A stretch of 64,000 nt of DNA from RPQJ01 sp963793675. Its GTDB lineage: Bacteria; Pseudomonadota; Gammaproteobacteria; Steroidobacterales; Steroidobacteraceae. Below are positions 55,620-64,000 of this stretch, one piece after another (the stretch's first letter is position 1; each line of letters begins with the position of its first letter). Location of the stretch: the NCBI GenBank assembly GCA_963793675.1, contig CAWCBA010000004.1, positions 1 through 64,000 of the forward strand, read 5' to 3'. The notes below the pieces were generated by a model. The model ran no database searches. It was not told the origin of the DNA and saw nothing but the letters and a program-made list of their open reading frames with translations. The position numbers and the translations under genes are program-made.

Positions 55620-57845
55620 ATGGATTCGACCCGAATCACCACGATCCTGATCGCGGACGACGACCCCGCACACCTGCTGCTCGCCGAGGCCGCGCTCGGC
55701 GGCGCAGGGTTCGTGGTGCATACCGCCAACGACGGTGAAGAGGCGGTAAGGCAATTCGAGCCCACCCGGCCCGACTGCGTGATTCTCGACGTCAACATGC
55801 CAAAGATGACCGGGATCGAGGTCTGCCGTCGAATCCGCGAGCACGCCGACGGGCGGCTCCTGCCGATCCTGATGCTGACCGGGCGCAACGACATCGTGTC
55901 GATCAGCGACGCCTTTGCCGCGGGAGCGAGCGACTTCGCCCAGAAGGGCCTGAACCCGCGCCTGCTGGTCGAGCGGGTGCGATTCCTGCTGCGCGACCGC
56001 GCCATGCAGGACGATCTCTGGTCGAGCCGCGCCAGGTTGCTGCTGGCCCAGCGCATCGCGCGGGTCGGCCACTGGGAACTGACGCCCGACGGCAAGACCC
56101 TGGACATGTCACCCATGGTGGGCCAGATCCTCGAGCGCGACTCCGAGCCCATGGATCGGTACGAGTCGTTCGTCTCGATGCTCGACCCCGCCGAGCAAAT
56201 CAAGGCGCGGCAGGCTTTCATCGCCTGCGCCACCGACAACAGCGGGTTCAGCTCTGAACACCGCGTGCGAACCTCGGCGGGCAAGGATCTCTATATCCAC
56301 CAGGAGGCGGAACTCGTCCAGGCCGCCGGCTCGGCTCACGCACGCACGGTCCTGGTCACGCTGCAGGATCTCACCCGCTTGCGCCGGGCCGAAGACGCCG
56401 TGCGAACCCTGTCCTATTTCGACAGCGCCACGGGCCTGCCCAACCGCCGCTACCTCCTCGAGCAACTGTCGATCGCGCTCAATGACCGCAAGCCCGGGGT
56501 TGCCATGTGCGTGGCGGCCTTTCGCCTGCACGGACTCGACCGCATCGTGCAGGCGCACGGCAACGACGTCGCGGAAAAACTCCTGGCCGAGGCGGCCCGG
56601 CAGATCGGCCAGAACCTCGCCGAGGCCAGCGCCGGGGTCATTCTGCCGAGGCATGCCAGCGCCGCTACGGTGTGCCGCAGCTCAGAGGCCGGTTTCACGA
56701 TGCTGGTCTACAGCCGTGAGCCGGTCGAAAGCCTCCCGGACCTCGTTTGCGCGGCGCTTGCGCGCGTGAGCGGCCAGCCGACGAACCTCGGGACCGAGTA
56801 CCTGCCGGCCGTCAGTGCCGGCCTGGCGCTGATCGATGCGGACACCGTGGACGCCGAGCAATTGCTGACCAACGCGCAGGCGGCCTCCGAGCAGGCGCGG
56901 GAACCGCGGTCCTGCGAGCTGTTCTCGCCGGTGCCACTGGCGCGCTCGCGCAGGCGGCTGGCGATCGAGTCGGCGCTGCGGCGGGCGGTCGAGGCTGGCG
57001 AATTGCACCTCGTTTACCAGCCGCGGGTAGCGAGTGACACGCTCGACATCGCGGGCGTCGAATGCCTGCTGCGCTGGGAGCATCCGCAACTTGGACGCGT
57101 CGGACCCGAGGAATTCGTGCCGATCGCCGAAGAAACGGACCTCATCGAAGAGATCGGTGACTGGGTCCTCGATGAGGCCTGTCGGCAGCTCGCGGTCTGG
57201 CGCGCCCGCTTCGAGGACGAATTCTTCGTCTCGGTCAACGTCGCCGCGCGCCAGCTGTGCCAGCCAAATTTCGCCGCCAGGATCAACGCGGCGCTCGACA
57301 AGCACCGGCTACCGGCACAGGCGCTCGAGATCGAGATCACCGAGACGAACATCGTGCACGCGCCGCAGGAAGCCCGTCGCACGCTCGAGGCACTCCGGCG
57401 CGAGGGTGTCCGGGTCTCCATGGACGATTTCGGCACCGGGCATTCGTCGCTTGGCCAGATTCGCCGGTTGCCGTTCGACTGCGTGAAGCTGGATCGATCG
57501 CTGATGGCCGACCTGTACACCGACGTCGGCGCGCAGGGTGTCACGGCGGCGGTCCTGGCAATGGCGAAAGCACTGCGGATCCGGTCGGTGGCCGAGGGCA
57601 TCGAGGACCCGGAGTCGCTGGAGATGGTGTGCTGGCTCGGCTGCGAGGAGGTCCAGGGGAACTATATCTCGCCACCACTAAAGGCCCGCGAATTCGCCGA
57701 CTGGATGGATGCGGGTGGCGCGGTCGTGCTCGCGCGGCGCAGGGCGGCCGCGATTGCGGTGGAGCTGGAAGCCGCAAAGATCAACGTTGATCCCACGCTG
57801 CCTGACGCTGACCTGCGGCGAAGCTCCAAGACCTGGGTTCGGTAG
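55620..57845 (+). CDS. Response regulator with PAS-like, degenerate GGDEF and EAL domains
   Basis: 741 aa. The N-terminal receiver has IADDDP, phospho-Asp in VILDVNMPKMTG and the conserved Lys (DFAQKGL). A PAS-like segment (about 135-250) precedes a GGDEF fold (SYFDSATGLPNRRYLL), where the active GGDEF loop is replaced by RSSEAGF, so no cyclase activity is expected. The EAL domain keeps the Glu of VECLLRW, SVNVAARQL, EITETNI, MDDFGTGHSSL, KLDRSL and AEGIED, so it is a likely c-di-GMP phosphodiesterase. It is probably phosphorylated by the upstream hybrid kinase, linking that sensor to c-di-GMP. Confidence 0.92.
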   Translation: MDSTRITTILIADDDPAHLLLAEAALGGAGFVVHTANDGEEAVRQFEPTRPDCVILDVNMPKMTGIEVCRRIREHADGRLLPILMLTGRNDIVSISDAFAAGASDFAQKGLNPRLLVERVRFLLRDRAMQDDLWSSRARLLLAQRIARVGHWELTPDGKTLDMSPMVGQILERDSEPMDRYESFVSMLDPAEQIKARQAFIACATDNSGFSSEHRVRTSAGKDLYIHQEAELVQAAGSAHARTVLVTLQDLTRLRRAEDAVRTLSYFDSATGLPNRRYLLEQLSIALNDRKPGVAMCVAAFRLHGLDRIVQAHGNDVAEKLLAEAARQIGQNLAEASAGVILPRHASAATVCRSSEAGFTMLVYSREPVESLPDLVCAALARVSGQPTNLGTEYLPAVSAGLALIDADTVDAEQLLTNAQAASEQAREPRSCELFSPVPLARSRRRLAIESALRRAVEAGELHLVYQPRVASDTLDIAGVECLLRWEHPQLGRVGPEEFVPIAEETDLIEEIGDWVLDEACRQLAVWRARFEDEFFVSVNVAARQLCQPNFAARINAALDKHRLPAQALEIEITETNIVHAPQEARRTLEALRREGVRVSMDDFGTGHSSLGQIRRLPFDCVKLDRSLMADLYTDVGAQGVTAAVLAMAKALRIRSVAEGIEDPESLEMVCWLGCEEVQGNYISPPLKAREFADWMDAGGAVVLARRRAAAIAVELEAAKINVDPTLPDADLRRSSKTWVR

Positions 57846-57882
57846 CAGCAATGACCAGGGCGCGATCCCGCCGCTGCGGGCG

Positions 57883-59466
57883 TCAGCGGACGACGGCCGC
57901 CCTGGAGTCGTCAGCACCCGGTTCCGCGGCCCCGACAATCCCGGCGGCAAGCTTTTCGGCGGCCTCCATGTCGGTCTCGAGGTACTTCGACTCCGCGTAA
58001 CGCAGCCACGGTGCCGCCGAGAGCGCCTTGCCGGTGGCATCCTTGATCAGTTCCTGCGCGCCGACGCTGGCACCTCGACCGTGCACGTTCTGCCGCAGCC
58101 ACTCGAACAGCCCGCCGAAGCGGCCGTTCGCGATCTCCGCGTCGAAGTGCTCGCTCTCCGTGCGCAGGGTTTCGTGCAGTTGCGCGGCAATGAACGAGCC
58201 GAGCGCATACGAGGGGAAATACCCGAATTGCCCCAGGGCCCAATGCGGGTCCTGCAGGCAGCCTTCGGCGTCGTTCGACGGGCGCAAACCGAGGCGACGA
58301 TCGAATCCGGCGCGCCACGCCTCGGGCAGGTCGCGCACCGGCATCGTCCCGTCGAAGATCTGCTTCTCGAGGTCGTACCGCAGCATGATGTGGACGGGGT
58401 ACGTGAGTTCGTCCGCGTCGGCGCGGATCGCGCTGCGTCGCACGCGGGTCAGCGTGCGATAGAGGTTCTCGACTTCCCACTCGGGACCGGTGCAGCCGAA
58501 GTGCTTCTCGAGCAACGGCCGCAACCAGGTGAGAAATGGCCGGCTGCGGCCGATGATCATCTCGAGCAGCAACGACTGGCTCTCCTCGAGCGCCATGCCG
58601 CGGTCGCGCCCCACCGGCTGGTCGCGCCATGCGGCGGGCAGGCCGAGGTCGTACATCGCCTGCCCCGTTTCGTGCAGCGCACCCATCAGGCCGGTGAACG
58701 GCTCGTTGACGTCGTAACGAGTGGCGACGCGCACGTCGCCCCACACGCCTTCCGTGAACGCGCGACTGCTCTCGTCGAGCCGGCCGCGGTCGAACGGGAA
58801 GCCGATGATGCGCATCACTTCATGCGCGAGCGTGCGCTGCTTCGACAAGCCCACCTTGCCGACGATCGGCAATGGCGGGCGCTGCGCCTGCAGCTCGATG
58901 GCCTCGCGGATCAGGTTCGGCAGGCGCCGGATCACGACCTTGAACAACTGGTCGATGTCGGCGCTCAGGAAGCCAGGGCTGAAGCCGTCGATCAACGAGT
59001 CGTACGGCGCGAGCCCGAGTGCCTGCGACAGCACCTGCGCCTTGTCGCGGGTCAGCGCGACCACTTCTTCGAGGTGCGGCGCAAAGAGCGCGAAGTTGTT
59101 CTCCTGGCGCGCTTCGAGCCATCGCACTTCGGCGAGCGACGTGGCGCGCGCCAGGCGGGTGATCAAGGTGAGGGGTGTGGCGATCGCGTGATCGCGCTCG
59201 CGGCGCATCTCGCGCAGGTTGGCGAGCTGCCAGTCCTCGAGCTGCGACCGGTTGGCCTGCGCGCGTTCGATCAGGCGCGACACCTTCGGTGAGGTGAGCA
59301 ATGCGTGGCATTCGGAATCGAGCGCGGCGAGCTGCTCGCCACGGACGTCGGCGCTGCCCCTCGGCATCATCACGGCGGAGTCCCAGCGCAGCAGGCTCGC
59401 CGCGCCCTGGAAGGCGTGGAGTCGGCGGAATTCCTGCTCGAGCTGCTGGTAAGGACTCTGTGCCAT
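57883..59466 (-). CDS. M32 carboxypeptidase Taq family protein with altered metal site
   Basis: 527 aa covering the full family. LRWDSAVMMPRGSADVRGEQ, GRLDESSRAFTEGVWGDVR, IRADADELTYPVHIMLR and GCLQDPHWALGQFGYFPSYALG are all M32 blocks. The zinc motif HExxH reads HETGQ (residues 265-269), and the block usually HESQS reads EESQS (about 294-298). The usual SxHPF reads SSRAF. Thus at least one zinc His is replaced, and two more nearby His are missing. The enzyme may bind metal differently or be inactive. It is convergent with the EAL regulator, and a promoter candidate is present upstream. Confidence 0.88.
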   Translation of the reverse strand: MAQSPYQQLEQEFRRLHAFQGAASLLRWDSAVMMPRGSADVRGEQLAALDSECHALLTSPKVSRLIERAQANRSQLEDWQLANLREMRRERDHAIATPLTLITRLARATSLAEVRWLEARQENNFALFAPHLEEVVALTRDKAQVLSQALGLAPYDSLIDGFSPGFLSADIDQLFKVVIRRLPNLIREAIELQAQRPPLPIVGKVGLSKQRTLAHEVMRIIGFPFDRGRLDESSRAFTEGVWGDVRVATRYDVNEPFTGLMGALHETGQAMYDLGLPAAWRDQPVGRDRGMALEESQSLLLEMIIGRSRPFLTWLRPLLEKHFGCTGPEWEVENLYRTLTRVRRSAIRADADELTYPVHIMLRYDLEKQIFDGTMPVRDLPEAWRAGFDRRLGLRPSNDAEGCLQDPHWALGQFGYFPSYALGSFIAAQLHETLRTESEHFDAEIANGRFGGLFEWLRQNVHGRGASVGAQELIKDATGKALSAAPWLRYAESKYLETDMEAAEKLAAGIVGAAEPGADDSRAAVVR

Positions 59467-59554
59467 GGCCGGTCGCGGACGTTCTGCCGCTCCCCCGCAA
59501 CTGCGGAAGAGGCCGCGCGATGCGCGGTTGAAATTGTCCCGGGGTCGGGCAGCG

Positions 59555-59563
59555 ATTGTAGCA
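59555..59563 (-). promoter_or_regulatory. Extended -10 promoter candidate for the M32 gene
   Basis: The minus strand reads TGCTACAAT, an extended -10 (TGn-TACAAT), about 90 bp before the M32 start. No -35 of note is seen, as is usual for extended -10 promoters. It would transcribe the M32 gene separately from the upstream RND operon. Confidence 0.45.
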
Positions 59564-59615
59564 AGCCGCCGGTCCGGGCGCGGGCCGGACCCGAAAAAAT
59601 GCTTCTTTTTACTTA

Positions 59616-62600
59616 TTATTCAACTGGTTGAACGCCCTCTGCCTGGCGTTCGCTGGCGAACTTCTGGCGCAACCGCTCGAGCCGGTGCGCCACCTCTTCC
59701 GGGGAATCGGTGTTGCGCGCGACCAGCGCATAGACCGCCGGGACGACGACCAGGGTCATCAGCACCGAAATCACGACGCCGTAGAAGACGACCACGCCGA
59801 TCGACTGCAGCGAACCGGCGCCCGCACCGGCGGCCAGCATCAGCGGCAACGCGCCGAACGCGGTGCAGAAGCTGGTCATCAGCACGGGACGCAGGCGGAT
59901 CGCCGCGGCCTCGATCACGGCCTCGCTGTATTCCACGCCACGGTCGCGCAACTGGTTCGCGAACTCGACGATGAGGATGCCGTTCTTCGCGGCGAGCCCC
60001 ACCAGCATGATCGCCGCGATCTGGCTGAAGACGTTGATCGACATGCCGTACATCCACAGGCCCACCAGCGCGCCGATGACGGCGAGCGGCACCGTGGTGA
60101 TGATGATGAACGGATGCAGGAAGCTTTCGAACAGCGCCGCCAGCACCAGGAACACGATCACCAGCGTCAGCAGGAACATCCAGTACAGCTGCGAGCCCGA
60201 CTGCTTGAACTCGCGCGACGCACCGTCGTACGCGAGCTTCACCGAGGGCGGCATCTCTTTCTCGATCACGTTCTCGACGTACTGCAGGCCATCGCCGAGG
60301 GCGTACCCCGGCGTCAGCGCGGCGCTGACCGTGATCGAACGCAGCCGGTCGAACCGGTTTAGACGCGTCGGTCCTGCCAGCTCGGTGAGCTTCACCAGGT
60401 TCGAGAGCGGAACGAGTTCGCCCGTGCGATCGGAGCGCACGTACAGGTTGTCGAGATCGGTGGGTGTCGCCCGGTCTTCGGCGCGGCCCTGCAGCATCAC
60501 GTTGTATTCGCGGTCGCGATCGATGAACGTCGTGACGATGCGCGAGCCGAGCACGGTTTCGAGCGTGCGCGAGACGGTTTGCAGCGAGATGCCGAGATCG
60601 GCCGCGCGATTGCGGTCCACCGCCACGCTGAGTTGCGGCTTGCGCTCTTCGTAGTTCGACTGGATGTTGGTGAGCCCCGGGTTGTCACCCATGCGCTGCA
60701 TCAGGAGATCGCGCCACTGCACCAGGTCCTTGTACTCGGTGCCCTGCAGCACGACCTGCACCGGCGCGCCGCCGCCGCCGAACCCGCCCGGCACCGTCAC
60801 GAAGCCGCGCACGCCCGGCACCGCGCTGAGCGGCCCGCGCAGCGACTGCGCGACCTGTTCCGCGGTGCGCGTGCGCTCGCCCCAGGGTGCCAGCAGCAGG
60901 AAGCCGCGCGCCTCGTTCATCTGGCTGCCGGCGCCGCCGAACCCGCCCGGCACGCGCGCGCTGACGCGTATCACGTCGCCCGTCTCGATCTGCTGCGCCG
61001 CCATCCCTTCGAGGATGCGCAGGTGGCGGTCCATGTATTCGAGCGAGGCGCCTTCGGGCCCGTTCATGCCGATGAAGACGAAGCCGCGGTCCTCGACCGG
61101 CGCGAGCTCGCTCGGCAACGCCTTGAGCAGCACCGCGGCCATCGCCGTGGCGGCGAGCGTGGCGCCGATGACGAGCCACGGCCGGCGCATCGCACGGCGC
61201 AGGTTGCGGTCGTACCAGTCGGCGAGCCGCTGGAAGAAATCGTCGACGACGATTGCCATGCGCGAGCGGTGCGCGCCGCCGGCGAACAGCTTCGACGTCA
61301 TCATCGGCGTCAGCGTCAGCGCGACCAGGGAAGAAAACGCCACGGCCGCAGCGATGGTGAACCCGAATTCGCGGAACAGCTTGCCGACGTTGCCCGAGAG
61401 AAACGACATGGGCAGGAACACGGCGACCAGCACCGTGGTGGTCGCCACCACGGCGAAGCCGATTTCGCGCGAGCCGTCGACCGAGGCGATCAGCGCCGGC
61501 TCGCCGCCTTCCATGCGCCGGTAGATGTTCTCGAGCACGACGATCGCGTCATCCACCACCAGGCCGATCGCGAGCACGAGGCCGAGCAGGGTCAGCGTGT
61601 TGATGGAGAAACCGAGTGCGCCCATGACGATGAACGCGGACACGATCGACACCGGGATCGTCACCGCCGGCACGAGCGTGGCCCGCAGGTTGCCGAGAAA
61701 GACGTAGATCACTGCGATCACGAGGCGCCATCGCGAGCAGCAGCGCCCTGACCACTTCGAACATCGACGCCTCGATGTAATCGGAGCGATCGAGGTTGAT
61801 CTGCAGTCGCGTGCCGGCCGGCAGGTCCGGGATGATGCGCTGCTGCTCCGCGCGCACGGCCCGCGCGACTTCGAGCGTGTTGGCCTTCGAGATCTGCTCG
61901 ATGCCGATGCTGATGCCCGGCACGCCGTTGGTACGCGAGATGGTGCGCTCGTTCTCGGCCGAGAGTCGCACGTCGGCGACTTCGCCGAGACGCACGAGGT
62001 AACCGCCGGCACCGCGGCCGACGACGAGATCGCGGAATTCCTGCTCGGTGTTGAGGCCGGTCTCGGTCCGCAGCGTGAGCTCACGCTGGGACGACTCGAG
62101 ACGGCCCGCCGGCAGCTGCACGTTTTCGCGGCGCAACGACGCTTCGATGTCGGCCACGGTGAGCTGGCGCGCCGCGAGCGCCTCGCGGTCGATCCATACG
62201 CGCATCGCGTAGCGGCGGGCACCGCTCATGCGGACGCGCGCGACACCGGGCAGCACGCTGAAGCGATCGACGAGCTCGCGTTCCGCGTAGTCGGTGAGTT
62301 CGAGCACGTTCATCGTGTCGCTGGACAGCGCCAGCCAGATGACCGGATCGGAGCCGAAGTCGACCTTGCCGACCTCGGGCGGATCCGCCTCGGGCGGCAG
62401 GTTGTCCGCCACGCGCGCGACACGGTCGCGCACGTCGTTGGCGGCTTCGTCGATCGCGCGACCCGGGTCGAACTCGATGTTGATGCTGGAACGGCCGTCG
62501 GTGCTCTGCGAGGTGATCTTGGTGATGCCCTCGAGGCCGGCCACGCGCTCCTCGATCACCTGCGTGATCTTGGTCTCGACGACGTCGGCCGAAGCACCGA

Positions 62601-62754
62601 GGTAATTGGTGTCGATCGAGACGATCGGGGCCTCGACGTCGGGAAGCTCGCGCACCGCCAGCCGCGAGGCCGACAGCAGGCCCAGGATCACCAGCATCAG
62701 GCTGATGACCGCGGCAAAGACCGGGCGCTTGACCGAGACTTCCGAGATCTTCAT
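59616..62754 (-). CDS. RND efflux pump, HAE-1 family (frameshift)
   Basis: A second inner-membrane RND antiporter, about 1045 aa. The N terminus MKISEVSVKRPVFAAVISLML is typical; the porter domains follow; the TM4 proton pair is Asp401-Asp402 (GLVVDDAIVVLENIYR); and the second relay motif is GLAAKNGILIVEFAN. The frame breaks near 61722, where one extra C (GGCGCC) splits LLLAMA from LVIAVIYVFLG. The ATG overlaps the adaptor stop (ATGA). No outer-membrane channel gene follows, so it probably uses a channel encoded elsewhere, possibly the one at 17733. Confidence 0.94.
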
Positions 62755-63936
62755 CGCGCGGTGCCGCCACCTTCGCCGGCCGCAACGGAAGCGCTTGGGT
62801 GCCGTGGTCGCTTCGGTCGCGCTGACGCTGGCGCCGTCTCGCAGCTTCTGCGTGCCCTCGGTGACCACGACCTCGCCAGCCTGCAAGCCATCCGTCACCT
62901 GCACGGTGCCGACGGCACGCTCGCCGGTCCGGATCTTGCGCTTCGACGCCTTGCCGTCCTGCACGACGAAGACGAACACGTCGCCCTGCTCGGGCACCAG
63001 TGATTCCTCCGGCACCACCAGCACGTCGGCCGTGCCGCGCGACAGGTGCACGTTGAGGAACATGCCCGGCTTCAGCAGCTCGTCGCCGTTCGGGACCAGC
63101 GCACGCACGATGACCGAACGCGTGTTGGGATCGACCCGCGAGTCGACACTCGCGACCTTGCCTTCGAACACCCGGCCCGGGTATGCAATGCTCCTGGCCT
63201 CGAGCGTGAGGCCCGGCTTCATCGCCGCCACGACCCGCTCGGGCACGGTGAAATCGAGTTTGATCGTGCTGGTGTCGTCGAGCGTGGTGATGACGGTGCC
63301 GGGAGTGACGAGGCCGCCGACACTGGCGCGGCGCAGCCCGACCCGGCCGTTGAACGGCGCACGGATGACCGTGTCGTTCAGGCGCGAGCGCGCCGCGGCG
63401 ACGCGTGCGACATTCGCCGAATAGGTCGATTCGATCTGCTCGATCTGCTGGTCGGACAGCACCTTCGTTGCGTACAGCTCGCGGCTGCGCTGCAACTGGC
63501 TCGCGCTTTCCTTCAGTGCAGCATCGGCCACCGCGAGATCGGCACGGGCCTGCGCACCGTCGAGTTCGACGAGCACCTCGCCCTGGCGGACCTGCTGGCC
63601 CTCGGTGAACCGGATCGCGGTGACGAGATTGGAAACCTTGGCCGTGACGTCGATGGATTCGCTGGCGCGCGCGGTGCCGAGCGCTTCGACTTCGAGCGAG
63701 AGGTGTTCGATGCGCGCTGGCGTGGCGACCACGGGAATGACGGGGCCGCCACCGGCACCGCCACCCGGCTTACCAGCCGGGGCTCCCGGCTTGCCCCCTG
63801 CCATCGATGCCCCCGGCGGACCGCCCATCGCAGCAGGCGCGCGCTTGGCCCGCTCGCCGGCGATGTGCCAGGCAAAGCCGACGATGAAGGCACCGATCAG
63901 GGTGCCGAGCAGCACCTTTCGCAGGGAATCAGGCAT
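62751..63936 (-). CDS. RND efflux periplasmic adaptor (frameshift)
   Basis: About 394 aa. An N-terminal signal anchor (VLLGTLIGAFIVGFAWHIAG) is followed by a Gly/Pro/Ala-rich linker (about 35-65). Then come the barrel-sandwich (VEALGTARASESIDVTAKVS), the helical hairpin, IRAPFNGRVGLRRASVGGLV, and the beta-barrel and membrane-proximal domains. As read, it runs in frame into the pump; removing one extra base near 62793 changes the tail to ASVAAGEGGGTAR with a TGA that overlaps the pump start. First gene of the two-gene efflux operon. The promoter should lie in 63937-64000. Confidence 0.92.
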
Positions 63937-64000
63937 CGGGTGTTGTTGGCGCGACAGCGCGAATCAGGGGAAGCCGTGGATTATCCCTGATTCGCACGTC

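Overview
The window is GC-rich, densely coding DNA from a gammaproteobacterial chromosome. The order pncC - (thpR) - recA - recX - alaS - csrA - tRNA-Ser(GCU) - tRNA-Arg(ACG) is the classic gammaproteobacterial block. A near-consensus CTGT-N8-ACAG type SOS box lies before recA, and both tRNA genes encode their CCA ends. GC content and gene content would fit Xanthomonadales, Steroidobacterales or a relative, but I cannot place it below class. I see no phage, insertion sequence, integrase or CRISPR array.

Layout. 1-6.2 kb (minus strand): two tRNAs, csrA, alaS, recX, recA, thpR, pncC. 6.3-7.9 kb (plus): two small secreted helical proteins and a DUF4136 lipoprotein, closed by a strong terminator. 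8.0-10.6 kb (minus): a duplicated-domain periplasmic protein and a large acyl-CoA dehydrogenase. 10.7-19.2 kb (plus): mutS, then a complete tripartite RND efflux operon. 19.2-28.4 kb (minus): alpha/beta hydrolase, aspS, DUF502, FmdB-type zinc ribbon, clpB, a 9-bp-period inverted repeat array, a ZIP transporter, pgeF, rluD. 28.4-38.7 kb (plus): bamD running into an outer-membrane barrel frame, a GH17-GT2 beta-glucan synthase overlapped by a giant FAD/Fe-S oxidoreductase, and a membrane-anchored glycerophosphodiesterase. 38.8-45.4 kb: small envelope proteins, an M49-like peptidase operon, a peptide deformylase and a DksA-type zinc finger protein. 45.4-49.1 kb (minus): three genes with 4-bp overlaps encoding an ATP-grasp ligase, a zinc peptidase, and a dual-specificity phosphatase fused to a degenerate ADP-ribosylglycohydrolase. 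This is the best candidate for an uncharacterised system. 49.1-64 kb: an APC permease, ttcA, a hybrid sensor kinase with an EAL response regulator, an M32-family protein with altered metal site, and a second RND pump with its adaptor.

Cooperation. The DNA-repair genes (recA, recX, mutS) and translation genes (alaS, aspS, def, rluD, ttcA, tRNAs) are housekeeping. Two RND systems, a beta-glucan synthase block, bamD and many secreted proteins make this an envelope-rich stretch. CsrA, the hybrid kinase and the EAL regulator point to Csr/c-di-GMP control, although no direct link is visible.

Caveat. At least 17 single-base indels, mostly one extra G or C, interrupt otherwise intact genes, including the essential alaS. 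They look like consensus errors rather than gene decay. Coordinates of those genes span the whole repaired gene, and their amino-acid lengths are after removing the indel.
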